A program made the translations under genes and the position numbers. Under the pieces are notes generated by a model. The model made no database searches, was not told the DNA's origin, and worked only from the letters and a program-made list of their open reading frames with translations. Shown here piece after piece: positions 1-8,079 of a stretch of 31,146 bases of DNA; position 1 is the stretch's first letter; each line of letters opens with the position of its first letter. Source of the DNA: Pseudomonadota bacterium (lineage in GTDB: Bacteria > Pseudomonadota > Alphaproteobacteria > Rhizobiales > Hyphomicrobiaceae); the NCBI GenBank assembly GCA_023430315.1, contig JAEZAW010000133.1:1-31146 (forward strand), in the 5' to 3' direction.

Positions 1-289
1 CGCCGACTGCGCGACACCCGCAAGCTACAACGCTCTGCGCGGGACGGGCGAGAAAGCCTGGTTCGGCTGGCCCGACAGCCCCGCGACGGAAAAGGAGATC
101 ACGGCGTGGTTCGAAGCCAAGAACGCCGAGGAAGAGAAAGCGGCCATGGGCCGCATCAACAAGGCCGCCATGGATGACGTGGTCTACATCCCGACCGGCT
201 TCTACAAAGGCTTCCAGGCCTGGCGCAGCAACATCAGCGGCGTGACCGGCGGTCCGATCCCGTTCTTCTGGAACGTCAAGAAGGCCTGA
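1..289 (+). CDS. ABC transporter substrate-binding protein, family 5 (partial, C-terminus)
   Basis: This is the last 95 codons of an open frame that runs in from the left edge and stops with TGA at 287-289. The tail contains a GFYKGF-QAWR-like stretch and ends in FFWNVKKA, typical of the C-terminus of dipeptide/oligopeptide/nickel periplasmic binding proteins (SBP_bac_5). Such proteins capture the ligand in the periplasm and hand it to the permease pair. The permease, permease, ATPase, ATPase genes that follow at once, 16 bases downstream, support the call. The signal peptide and most of the ligand site lie outside the window, so the substrate cannot be judged. The family call rests mainly on context and the conserved tail. 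Confidence 0.8.
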   Translation, partial: ADCATPASYNALRGTGEKAWFGWPDSPATEKEITAWFEAKNAEEEKAAMGRINKAAMDDVVYIPTGFYKGFQAWRSNISGVTGGPIPFFWNVKKA

Positions 290-305
290 GAAAAGCGGGC
301 GAAAC

Positions 306-1247
306 ATGCTCGGCTTCATCGTTCGGCGCATCATAGCGACGATCCCTGTCATGGGGATCGTTGCCTTGTTCGTCTTCAGCCTGCTCTACATCGCGCCGGG
401 AGATCCGGCCGTGGTCATCGCCGGCGACCAGGCGACGCCGCAGGACGTCGAACGCATCCGGCAAAGTCTCGGCCTCGACCGACCATTTGTCGAGCGCTTC
501 GCCGAATGGTCGTGGCGCATCCTGCACGCCGACCTCGGCACGTCGATGTTCACAGGCATGCCCGTCACGCAGCTCATCGGCCAGCGGTTGGAGCCGACGC
601 TCTCGCTCATGGTCATCACACTGCTCCTCTCCATTTCCATAGCCGTACCGATCGGCGTGCTGGCGGCGTGGAAGGCCGGGAGCTGGGTCGATCGTACCGT
701 CATGGGCTTTGCCGTCTTCGGCTTCTCGGTGCCTGTATTCGTCGTCGGCTACGTGCTGGCCTATGTCTTCGCGCTGGAGCTCGAGTGGTTTCCGGTCCAG
801 GGCTACACGCCATTTAGCGCCGGCTTCCTGCCGTGGCTCGAGAACCTCGTATTGCCGGCGATCGCGCTCGGCTGCGTCTATATCGCCCTCATCGCGCGCA
901 TCACGCGCGCCTCCATGCTCGAAGTGTTGCAGCAGGACTACATCCGGACAGCAAGGGCCAAGGGCCTCGGACAACGTCCCGTTCTGTTCCTGCACGCCCT
1001 CAAGAATGCCGCGGTGCCCATTGTCACGGTCATCGGCATCGGCATGGCCCTGCTGATCGGCGGCGCCGTCGTGACGGAGAGCGTCTTCGCCATTCCCGGC
1101 CTCGGCCGTCTGACCATCGATGCTATCCTGCGGCGTGACTATCCCGTTATCCAGGGCATCGTGCTGCTCTTCAGCTTCATCTACGTGCTCGTCAATCTCG
1201 TCGTCGATCTCATCTATACGCTGCTCGATCCGAGGATCAGATATTGA
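306..1247 (+). CDS. Peptide-type ABC transporter permease (DppB/OppB family), system A
   Basis: A 313-residue inner-membrane permease of the DppB/OppB family, at the usual length. The N-terminus is the standard first helix (MLGFIVRRIIATIPVMGIV) followed by the family's APGDPA motif near residue 31. The EAA coupling loop, with YIRTARAKGL near residue 215, contacts the ATPases. The C-terminus ends in the family-typical LLDPRIRY. It would pair with the DppC-like protein that follows to form the channel. The ATG at 306 is 16 bases after the binding-protein stop, with only a weak purine stretch as ribosome site. The stop overlaps the next start (TTGA), indicating translational coupling. Confidence 0.95.
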   Translation: MLGFIVRRIIATIPVMGIVALFVFSLLYIAPGDPAVVIAGDQATPQDVERIRQSLGLDRPFVERFAEWSWRILHADLGTSMFTGMPVTQLIGQRLEPTLSLMVITLLLSISIAVPIGVLAAWKAGSWVDRTVMGFAVFGFSVPVFVVGYVLAYVFALELEWFPVQGYTPFSAGFLPWLENLVLPAIALGCVYIALIARITRASMLEVLQQDYIRTARAKGLGQRPVLFLHALKNAAVPIVTVIGIGMALLIGGAVVTESVFAIPGLGRLTIDAILRRDYPVIQGIVLLFSFIYVLVNLVVDLIYTLLDPRIRY

Positions 1248-2164
1248 CCGCGACTGCATCTCCACTGGCTGATCCGACAATGCCCGTCGGCGAGCCCGAG
1301 CTCCCCGACATCCTTCCGCCGGTCAAGCAGCGCCGTGGCATCGGCGGCTTCATCTATCGCCATCCCGCGATCGCGATCGGCGGCATCATGCTGTCGCTAC
1401 TGATCCTGATGGCAATCTTCGCGCCATTGCTCGGCACGACGGATCCGTCGGCGCTCGCGCCGTCCAAGCGGACGCGCTCACCCTCGGCAGAGTTCTGGTT
1501 CGGCTCGGATATGATGGGCCGCGACATCTATTCGCGCGTCATCTACGGCGCGCGTGTGTCCCTGATCGTCGGCTTCGCGGTTGCCATTATTGCATCGCTG
1601 GCTGGGCTGTTCGTTGGACTGATCTCAGGCTTCATCAGATGGGCCGACAGCATCATCATGCGCGTCATGGACGGCATGATGTCCATCCCGCCCATCCTGC
1701 TCGCTGTCGCGCTCATGGCGTTGACACGCGGCAGCGTCGGTAACGTCATCGCCGCCATCGCGGTCGCCGAATTTCCACGCGTTACGCGCCTTGTGCGCGG
1801 CGTCGTGCTCTCACTACGCGAGCAGCCATACGTAGAGGCGGCCGTGGCCGCGGGCACGCGAACGCCCATGATCATCATCCGCCACATCCTGCCCAATACG
1901 ATCGCACCACTGACCGTGCAGGCAACGTACATCTGCGCGAGTGCCATGATCACGGAGTCCATTCTGTCGTTCATCGGCGCCGGCACCCCGCCGATCATCC
2001 CCTCCTGGGGCAACATCATGGCTGATGGCCGTGCGCTCTGGCAGGTGAAGCCCTTTATCGTGTTCTTCCCCGCGATCTTCCTCTCGATCACGGTTCTGGC
2101 GGTCAATCTCCTGGGTGATGGCCTGCGCGATGCCGTCGACCCGCGCATGGCGAAGAGGCTCTGA
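1244..2164 (+). CDS. Peptide-type ABC transporter permease (DppC/OppC family), system A
   Basis: The second channel subunit, 306 residues. It has the DppC layout: a cytoplasmic N-terminus, a first helix near residues 44-65, then a periplasmic stretch with the family motif FGSDMMGRDIYSRVIYGAR (about residues 86-104). A permease domain with the coupling loop (VEAAVAAGT near residue 197) follows, and the C-terminus is GLRDAVDPRMAKRL. The start chosen is TTG at 1244, which overlaps the upstream TGA. An in-frame ATG at 1280 would give a 294-residue protein and cannot be excluded, but it loses the coupling overlap. It acts with the DppB-like neighbour in the inner membrane. Confidence 0.93.
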   Translation: MTATASPLADPTMPVGEPELPDILPPVKQRRGIGGFIYRHPAIAIGGIMLSLLILMAIFAPLLGTTDPSALAPSKRTRSPSAEFWFGSDMMGRDIYSRVIYGARVSLIVGFAVAIIASLAGLFVGLISGFIRWADSIIMRVMDGMMSIPPILLAVALMALTRGSVGNVIAAIAVAEFPRVTRLVRGVVLSLREQPYVEAAVAAGTRTPMIIIRHILPNTIAPLTVQATYICASAMITESILSFIGAGTPPIIPSWGNIMADGRALWQVKPFIVFFPAIFLSITVLAVNLLGDGLRDAVDPRMAKRL

Positions 2165-2173
2165 GGTCTGGGC

Positions 2174-3163
2174 ATGGCACTCCTCGAAGTCGAGAAACTG
2201 CAGACACACTTCCGCACCGAGCACGGCGTCAGCCGCGCCGTGAATGGCGTCTCGTTTCATCTCAATGCTGGAGAAACACTGGCCATCGTCGGCGAGAGCG
2301 GATGCGGCAAGTCCGTCACCGCCATGTCCATTCTGCGCCTCATTGCGTCGCCGCCCGGCAAATCAGCCGGTAGCATCCGCTTCCAGGGACGCGATCTGCT
2401 CACGCTCCCTGAGCCCGAGATGCGCAAGATCCGCGGCAATGACATCTCGATGATCTTCCAGGAACCGATGACCTCGCTCAATCCGGTGCTCACCATCGGC
2501 CGGCAGATCACCGAGACGCTGGCCCTGCACCAGAAGCTCGACAAGACGGCCGCCAACGCGCGTGCCGTCGAGATGCTGCGCCTCGCCAACATCCCGGAGC
2601 CCGAGCGGCGGCTCACGCAGTATCCACACGAGCTCTCTGGCGGCATGCGCCAGCGTGTGATGATCGCCATGGCCCTCGCCTGCGACCCGAAGCTCCTGAT
2701 CGCCGACGAGCCGACCACCGCGCTCGATGTGACCGTGCAGGCGCAGATCCTCGATCTCATGCGCCAGCTCAAGGAGAAGACCGGTACGGCGATCATCCTG
2801 ATTACGCACGATCTCGGCGTTGTCGCCGAGATGGCTCAGCGCGTGATCGTCATGTATGCGGGCAAGGTCGTTGAGGAAGCGAGCGTCGAGGATCTGTTCG
2901 CCCGCCCGCAGCATCCCTATACGCGCGCGCTACTCGGCTCCATGCCGCATCTGAAGGGCGGCACCGGCGAGCAAACGCGGCTTGCCGAGATTCCCGGCGT
3001 CGTCCCGGCACTGACCAAGCGCATCGACGGCTGCATCTTCGCACCGCGCTGCGCACAAGCCGTCGAGCACTGCCGGACGGCCTATCCGCCGCTCGAGGAA
3101 AAAATAAAAGGGCATAGCGCAGCCTGCTGGCAAGCCGTGCGTATCGCGGAGCACGCTGCATGA
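2174..3163 (+). CDS. Peptide-type ABC transporter ATPase (DppD/OppD family), system A
   Basis: A 329-residue cytoplasmic ATPase that powers system A. Walker A GESGCGKS is at residues 40-47, the signature LSGGMRQR at 154-161, Walker B LLIADEP at 174-180 and the switch histidine at 212. The C-terminal oligopeptide-transporter extension carries four cysteines (287, 293, 300, 318). Their spacing matches the motif reported to bind a [4Fe-4S] cluster in DppD-type ATPases; cluster binding here is inference. The gene begins 9 bases after the permease stop and overlaps the next ATPase by ATGA, so both ATPases are probably made together. Confidence 0.95.
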   Translation: MALLEVEKLQTHFRTEHGVSRAVNGVSFHLNAGETLAIVGESGCGKSVTAMSILRLIASPPGKSAGSIRFQGRDLLTLPEPEMRKIRGNDISMIFQEPMTSLNPVLTIGRQITETLALHQKLDKTAANARAVEMLRLANIPEPERRLTQYPHELSGGMRQRVMIAMALACDPKLLIADEPTTALDVTVQAQILDLMRQLKEKTGTAIILITHDLGVVAEMAQRVIVMYAGKVVEEASVEDLFARPQHPYTRALLGSMPHLKGGTGEQTRLAEIPGVVPALTKRIDGCIFAPRCAQAVEHCRTAYPPLEEKIKGHSAACWQAVRIAEHAA

Positions 3164-4158
3164 AAGCCGATCTCCCGCCAGTACTCGAGGTCAAGGGCCT
3201 CACCAAGCACTTTCCCGTCAAGAAGGGCCTGTTCGGCCGCACGAACGCGCACGTGCACGCCGTCGATGGGATCAGCTTTTCCATTGGTGAAAGCGAGACC
3301 TTGGGCCTCGTCGGCGAATCCGGTTGCGGCAAGTCCACTGCCGGCAAACTCATTCTCAAGCTCATTCCACCGACGGCTGGCGAGATCAAGCTCGCAGGCC
3401 GGCGCATCGACGAGCTGAGCGGCGAGAGTATGCGTGACTGCCGCCGGACCATGCAGGTCGTCTTCCAGGATCCGTATTCCTCGCTCAATCCGCGTATGCG
3501 GGCGCGCGACATCGTCGCCGAGCCGCTGCGCAACTTCGAGGCCCTTGGCGAGAGCGAGATCGACAAGCGCGTCAGCGAGCTCTTCGACAATGTCGGCCTC
3601 CGCAGCGACCAGCTCTCGCGCTTCCCGCACGAATTCTCGGGCGGCCAGCGCCAGCGGCTTGTCATTGCACGCGCACTGGCCGTGCGTCCGAGCCTGATCG
3701 TGTGCGACGAGCCCGTCTCGGCACTCGATGTCTCCGTGCAGGCGCAGGTGATCAATCTGCTCATCGATCTCCAGAAGGAGTTCGGCGTCGCGTATCTGTT
3801 CATCGCGCACGATCTCGCGGTCGTCGAGCACATCAGCCATCGCGTCGCCGTCATGTATCTCGGCCGCATCGTCGAGCTCGCCGACAAGGAGTCGCTGTTC
3901 GCCAACCCGCAGCATCCCTACACGGAGGCGCTGCTGTCGGCCGTTCCAGTGCCTGATCCGACCGTCAAGCCAAACCGCATCATCCTGCAGGGCGACGTGC
4001 CGAGCCCGATCAAGCCACCGCCCGGCTGTCATTTCCACACGCGCTGCCCGCTTGCTTTCGAGCGCTGCAAGATCGAGCGTCCGCTCATGCGCGAGACCAA
4101 ACCCAACCACTTCGCCGCCTGCCATCTGCGCGAGGGCGAGCCCGTTCAGACGGTGTGA
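3160..4158 (+). CDS. Peptide-type ABC transporter ATPase (DppF/OppF family), system A
   Basis: The partner ATPase, 332 residues. Walker A GESGCGKST is at residues 52-60, the signature FSGGQRQR at 159-166 and the Walker B/D-loop region IVCDEPVSALD at about 180-190. The C-terminus has the oligo_HPY element (HPYTEALLSAVP) and the GCHFHTRCP cysteine motif seen in DppF/OppF. The start ATG at 3160 overlaps the DppD-type stop. It forms the heterodimeric motor with the preceding ATPase. A carbamoylase gene begins 9 bases after its stop, which ties the transporter to that enzyme and suggests an N-carbamoyl amino acid or related compound as cargo (inference). Confidence 0.95.
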   Translation: MKADLPPVLEVKGLTKHFPVKKGLFGRTNAHVHAVDGISFSIGESETLGLVGESGCGKSTAGKLILKLIPPTAGEIKLAGRRIDELSGESMRDCRRTMQVVFQDPYSSLNPRMRARDIVAEPLRNFEALGESEIDKRVSELFDNVGLRSDQLSRFPHEFSGGQRQRLVIARALAVRPSLIVCDEPVSALDVSVQAQVINLLIDLQKEFGVAYLFIAHDLAVVEHISHRVAVMYLGRIVELADKESLFANPQHPYTEALLSAVPVPDPTVKPNRIILQGDVPSPIKPPPGCHFHTRCPLAFERCKIERPLMRETKPNHFAACHLREGEPVQTV

Positions 4159-4167
4159 GGTCATCCG

Positions 4168-5103
4168 ATGCCGAGAATTGTGACTGTCGGCGCGGCCCAG
4201 CTCGGGCCGATCGCGCGCGCTGAAAGCCGCCGCGAGGTCGTCGCGCGGCTCATCGCGCTCATGCGTCAGGCAAAGAGTGCGGGCTGCGATCTCGTCGTCT
4301 ATCCGGAGCTGGCACTGACGACGTTCTTCCCGGGCTGGTACATGGAGGATCAGCGCGAGATCGATGCCTATTTCGAGCGCGAGATGCCCTCTGCCGACAC
4401 TGCGCCGCTCTTCGCGACCGCGCGCGAGCTCGGCATCGGCTTCCATCTTGGCTATGCGGAGTTGATCGAGGAAGGTGGGCGCACGCATCGCTTCAATACA
4501 GCGATCATCGTCGACAAGAGCGGGGCGATCATCGCCAAGTATCGGAAGGTGCACCTGCCTGGCCACGCCGAGCACGAGCCCTATCGCGCGTTCCAGCATC
4601 TCGAGAAACGCTACTTCGAGGTCGGAGATCTCGGATTTCCAGTCTGGCGCGCGTTCGGCGGTATCGTCGGCATGTGCATCTGCAATGACCGCCGCTGGCC
4701 GGAAACCTATCGCGTCATGGGCCTGCAGGGCGTCGAGATGATCCTGCTCGGCTACAATACCCCGCTCCATAATCCGCCTGCCCCCGAGCACGACGCCCTC
4801 GGCAACTTCCACAATGCGCTCGTCATGCAATCGGGCGCCTATCAGAATGGGACTTGGGTGGTCGGCGTCGCGAAGGCGGGCGTCGAGGAAGGCGTCATGC
4901 ACCTCGGCCAGTCGCAGATCATCGCGCCTTCCGGCGAAACGGTCGCCATGTGCACCACTCTCGGCGACGAGCTGGCGATCGCGCGTTGCGATCTCGATCT
5001 GACGATCTCCTACAAGTCGACCGTCTTCAACTTCGCGCACCACCGGCGCCCCGAGCACTACAAGCTGATCACCGAGCGTACTGGCGCGAAGCCGCCCGAA
5101 TGA
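4168..5103 (+). CDS. N-carbamoyl-D-amino-acid hydrolase (D-carbamoylase), nitrilase superfamily
   Basis: A 311-residue cytosolic amidohydrolase of the CN_hydrolase fold. The family hydrolyses N-carbamoyl-D-amino acids to the D-amino acid, ammonia and CO2. The triad sits exactly where it does in the characterised Agrobacterium enzyme: Glu47 (PELALTTFFP), Lys127 (KYRKVHLPGH) and Cys172 (ICNDRRWPET). Long remembered blocks such as HLEKRYFE, GDLGFPV and GYNTP also match, making this one of the firmest calls in the window. Length is near the usual 304. It follows the ATPase gene of system A by 9 bases, so it is very likely co-transcribed. Nearby HyuA/HyuB genes could supply its carbamoyl substrate. 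The exact side-chain preference is not visible in the sequence. Confidence 0.93.
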   Translation: MPRIVTVGAAQLGPIARAESRREVVARLIALMRQAKSAGCDLVVYPELALTTFFPGWYMEDQREIDAYFEREMPSADTAPLFATARELGIGFHLGYAELIEEGGRTHRFNTAIIVDKSGAIIAKYRKVHLPGHAEHEPYRAFQHLEKRYFEVGDLGFPVWRAFGGIVGMCICNDRRWPETYRVMGLQGVEMILLGYNTPLHNPPAPEHDALGNFHNALVMQSGAYQNGTWVVGVAKAGVEEGVMHLGQSQIIAPSGETVAMCTTLGDELAIARCDLDLTISYKSTVFNFAHHRRPEHYKLITERTGAKPPE

Positions 5104-5149
5104 CGGTGACCAGACACGATGAGAACTCTTCAGATATAGGCCGGATGGT

Positions 5150-6361
5150 TTGACAACGAACGCAGACGATCCGCCGGCCACCTCCCCAGCCCCGTGCCAA
5201 CCCGTCCCGCTTTGGCTTCTGGCACTGTTCACGCTCAGTGGCCCAATCGCCATGCATATGCTGGTGCCGGCCCTTCCGCACGCGGCGCGCGATCTCGGCG
5301 CCAGCGTCGGCGCTATGCAGACGACAATCAGCCTCTACATTCTGGGCCTGGCCGTGGGGCAGCTCGGCTATGGGCCGGTTTCCGATCGCTTCGGCCGGCG
5401 ACCCATTCTGACGGTGGGCTTGTCACTCTATACGATCGCGGGCATGGCTGCATTCTTCGCACCCAATGTCCTCTGGCTTATCATCGCGCGCGTACTCCAG
5501 GCGCTCGGTGGTGGCGCGGGCATGGCGCTGAGCCGCGCGATCGTGCGGGATATGGGCGGGCAGGATATCGCGCGCCGGCTCGCGCTGATGACGCTCATGG
5601 TAACCCTCGGGCCTGGCATTGCGCCGATCGTTGGCGGCCTCGTATCGGCCTCGTTCGGATGGCGCGCGATATTTCTGCTGCTCAGCCTGATCGGCGTCCT
5701 CCTCCTCGTATTTCTCTGGCGCCTATTGCCGGAGACACGCCCGATCACTGCCGAGGTCAGCGTGGCCTCCATTGCGCGGGACTATCGCCACCTTCTGAAG
5801 TCGCCGGCGTTCATCGGATATGCAATCGGTGGCGGCTGCTCGACGACATCGATGTATGCCTTCATTGCGGCTGCGCCCTTCATCCTTGTCGAGGAGCTTC
5901 ATCGGCCGCCCTTCGAGGTCGGCATCTACCTCGGCCTTCTCGTATTCGGCTTCTCGCTCGGCACGATCGTCGCCGCGCGCCTCATTCCAGGCATACCGAT
6001 CGGCCGGCTCCTCGCGCGCTCGAGTCTCGTGAGCGCGCTCGCGGCCTTCTTCTTTCTCGGCGCGGTGCTCTTCACTCAGTTGAGTGTTGCGCTCGCGGTT
6101 CTGCCGCTGTTCGTCTTCACGATCGGTGCAGGCGTATCTTCGCCGACGGCGCTGACACAAGCCCTCAGCATCAATCCGCAAATAGCCGGGTCCGCATCCG
6201 GCCTTTATGGCTGCGCGCAGATGGGCACGGGGGCACTGTGCGCCGGCCTCGTGAGCCTTGGTCGCGATCCTGCGCTGGCAGCCGCGATCGTTCTCGCTTC
6301 GGCGAGCGTCATCGGTCAGCTCGCCTTCTTGATGGCTGCACGCAGTCGCCAGACGACTTGA
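5150..6361 (+). CDS. MFS transporter, Bcr/CflA (drug:H+ antiporter-1) type
   Basis: A 403-residue, 12-helix major facilitator. Motif A, with the core GPVSDRFGRRP, lies between helices 2 and 3. The antiporter motif C (GPGIAPIVGG) is in helix 5, which points to proton-driven export rather than uptake. The start chosen is TTG at 5150; no good in-frame ATG precedes helix 1, and the next ATG (5252) would cut into it. It follows the carbamoylase by 46 bases and is probably the last gene of that unit. It may export a product or an inhibitory analogue (inference). Its stop codon directly abuts the stop of the convergent hyuB-type gene, leaving no room for a terminator. Confidence 0.88.
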   Translation: MTTNADDPPATSPAPCQPVPLWLLALFTLSGPIAMHMLVPALPHAARDLGASVGAMQTTISLYILGLAVGQLGYGPVSDRFGRRPILTVGLSLYTIAGMAAFFAPNVLWLIIARVLQALGGGAGMALSRAIVRDMGGQDIARRLALMTLMVTLGPGIAPIVGGLVSASFGWRAIFLLLSLIGVLLLVFLWRLLPETRPITAEVSVASIARDYRHLLKSPAFIGYAIGGGCSTTSMYAFIAAAPFILVEELHRPPFEVGIYLGLLVFGFSLGTIVAARLIPGIPIGRLLARSSLVSALAAFFFLGAVLFTQLSVALAVLPLFVFTIGAGVSSPTALTQALSINPQIAGSASGLYGCAQMGTGALCAGLVSLGRDPALAAAIVLASASVIGQLAFLMAARSRQTT

Positions 6362-8065
6362 TCAGGCCGATGCGGCAGCCCTACGCGCGGCTGCCGTTCT
6401 CTCGACATCGACGACCCAGCGCTCATTATCGATGACGACGCCATAGTCCTTCCTGGCTGCTTCGACGCTGACATAGCCGGCGCGAACGTCCGCCAGAACC
6501 TTGTCGGGTGATCGCTCGAGCGGCGGACCAAAGCCGCCGCCACCGGGCATTTCCAGCGTGAAGACCGTATCGGGCGGCAGCACGACGCTGAGCTTCGGCT
6601 GCACATCAAGGCCATTGTTCATCGAGAGCTGCCCCACGGCGCCATCATGCCCGCCGGCAATACCCGGAGCTGGATGTCTGGCGCGGTCATAGAGGCCCGA
6701 GAAGAGATAGGGCTCGTCCGTCAGCACTTCGACTTCCATGGTCTGCCCGAGTCCTCCCCGGCTCGTCCCGGCGCCGCCGGAATCCGCGCGTAGCTCGCGA
6801 CGACGCACGACCACCGGCGCCAGAGCCTCGATCACCTCAACGGGGACGCCGGCAATGCCGCTCGGATAGGCCGTGGCCGACAATCCGTCCTTTTCATGCA
6901 GCGCGCCGGCGCCACCTGCCGAGAACCACGTGAACGAGAAATGCTTGCCACTCGCACGATCGACGCCGGCGAGATGTGTATCCCAGAGCGCGTCGAAACC
7001 CGGCGCGATGACCTTTTCCGGGAGCGCTCCCGCGAGCGCCCCCATCACCGCGGACGGGAGGAAATGTCCGACCAGATGGCGGCCGGCGACAGGTGCCGGA
7101 TAGCTGCAGTTGAGCAGACCGCCTTCCGGCGCCACGACCTTCACGGGGCGGAAGCTGCCTTCGTTGTTCGGCACATCGGGCGAGATCGCGCACTTGATGC
7201 CGTACGTCGTATAGGCGCGCGTGTAGTTGAGCGTGACGTTGATGCCGATCGGCACGGGGCCAGACGACCCGGCGAAGTCGACCGTGAGCTCGTCACCCCC
7301 AACGATGATCTTCGCTGCGATCACGATCGGCTTGTCGAAACCGTCGACGGTCATCGAATAGTTGTACTCACCGTCGGGAAGCTCGCGGATGCGCTCGCGC
7401 ATGGCGCGCTCCGACCGATCGACGATCTCGTCGGAGAGGGCCTCGATATCGTCGAGGTCGAATTCATCGAGGAACGACAGTAGCTGACGTGCGCCGACCT
7501 CGTTGCCGATGATTTGCGAGTGGATGTCGCCGAGCACTTCTTCCGGTGTGCGCACGTTGGCGGCCAGGATCTCAAGAATAGGCGAGACGAGCTTGCCCTC
7601 CTCGCGCAGCTTCATCACGGGAATGAAGAGACCTTCCTCATACACCGAGCGCGAATCCGCCGAGAGGCCCCGCCCGCCGATGTCCAGCGCATGACAGCAA
7701 CTTGCAAAGAATGCAACGAGGCGGCCGTTCTTGAAGACCGGCGTCGCAATCGTGATGTCGTTGAGCTGAGACGCCGTCTTCCAGGGATCGTTAGTAATCA
7801 GCACGTCGCCGGGTTTGATCGTCTCGATGGGAAAGCGATCCAGAAAATGGATCATGCCGGTCGCCATGGAATTGATGTGGCCGGGCGTGCCCGTGACGGC
7901 CTGCGCCACCATACGCCCGCGACGATCGAAGACGCCTGCCGAGAGATCGCCCGCTTCGCGCACGATCGACGTGAACGAAGAGCGTATCAAGGCTGCGGCC
8001 TGCTCGTTCACAGTGGAGATCAGACGGCTCCAGAGAACATCGAGCGTGATCTGGTCAATGGACAT
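6362..8065 (-). CDS. hyuB: Hydantoinase/oxoprolinase subunit B (HyuB-like)
   Basis: A 567-residue protein of the hydantoinase B/oxoprolinase family. The family partners HyuA in ATP-dependent hydrolytic opening of a five-membered ring (N-methylhydantoin, 5-substituted hydantoins, 5-oxoproline) or, in acetone-carboxylase relatives, in carboxylation. The family opening (TLDVLWSRL, then EAGDLSAGVFD and TGTPGHINSM) and the C-terminal PGGGGFGPP segment are present. Length is normal for a stand-alone B subunit. A GGAG ribosome site precedes the ATG at 8065. It lies 14 bases after the HyuA-like gene and must be co-transcribed with it. Substrate cannot be fixed from sequence; the neighbouring carbamoylase favours a hydantoin-like ring. 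Confidence 0.9.
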   Translation of the reverse strand: MSIDQITLDVLWSRLISTVNEQAAALIRSSFTSIVREAGDLSAGVFDRRGRMVAQAVTGTPGHINSMATGMIHFLDRFPIETIKPGDVLITNDPWKTASQLNDITIATPVFKNGRLVAFFASCCHALDIGGRGLSADSRSVYEEGLFIPVMKLREEGKLVSPILEILAANVRTPEEVLGDIHSQIIGNEVGARQLLSFLDEFDLDDIEALSDEIVDRSERAMRERIRELPDGEYNYSMTVDGFDKPIVIAAKIIVGGDELTVDFAGSSGPVPIGINVTLNYTRAYTTYGIKCAISPDVPNNEGSFRPVKVVAPEGGLLNCSYPAPVAGRHLVGHFLPSAVMGALAGALPEKVIAPGFDALWDTHLAGVDRASGKHFSFTWFSAGGAGALHEKDGLSATAYPSGIAGVPVEVIEALAPVVVRRRELRADSGGAGTSRGGLGQTMEVEVLTDEPYLFSGLYDRARHPAPGIAGGHDGAVGQLSMNNGLDVQPKLSVVLPPDTVFTLEMPGGGGFGPPLERSPDKVLADVRAGYVSVEAARKDYGVVIDNERWVVDVERTAAARRAAASA

Positions 8066-8079
8066 GCTTGTTGCTCCGA

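Noticed and set aside
3082..5253. A 723-codon minus-strand open frame covering the ATPase and carbamoylase genes
   Set aside because: It lies antisense to well-recognised genes (DppF-type ATPase, carbamoylase), has charged low-complexity content and no family resemblance. Long antisense frames are expected in GC-rich DNA.
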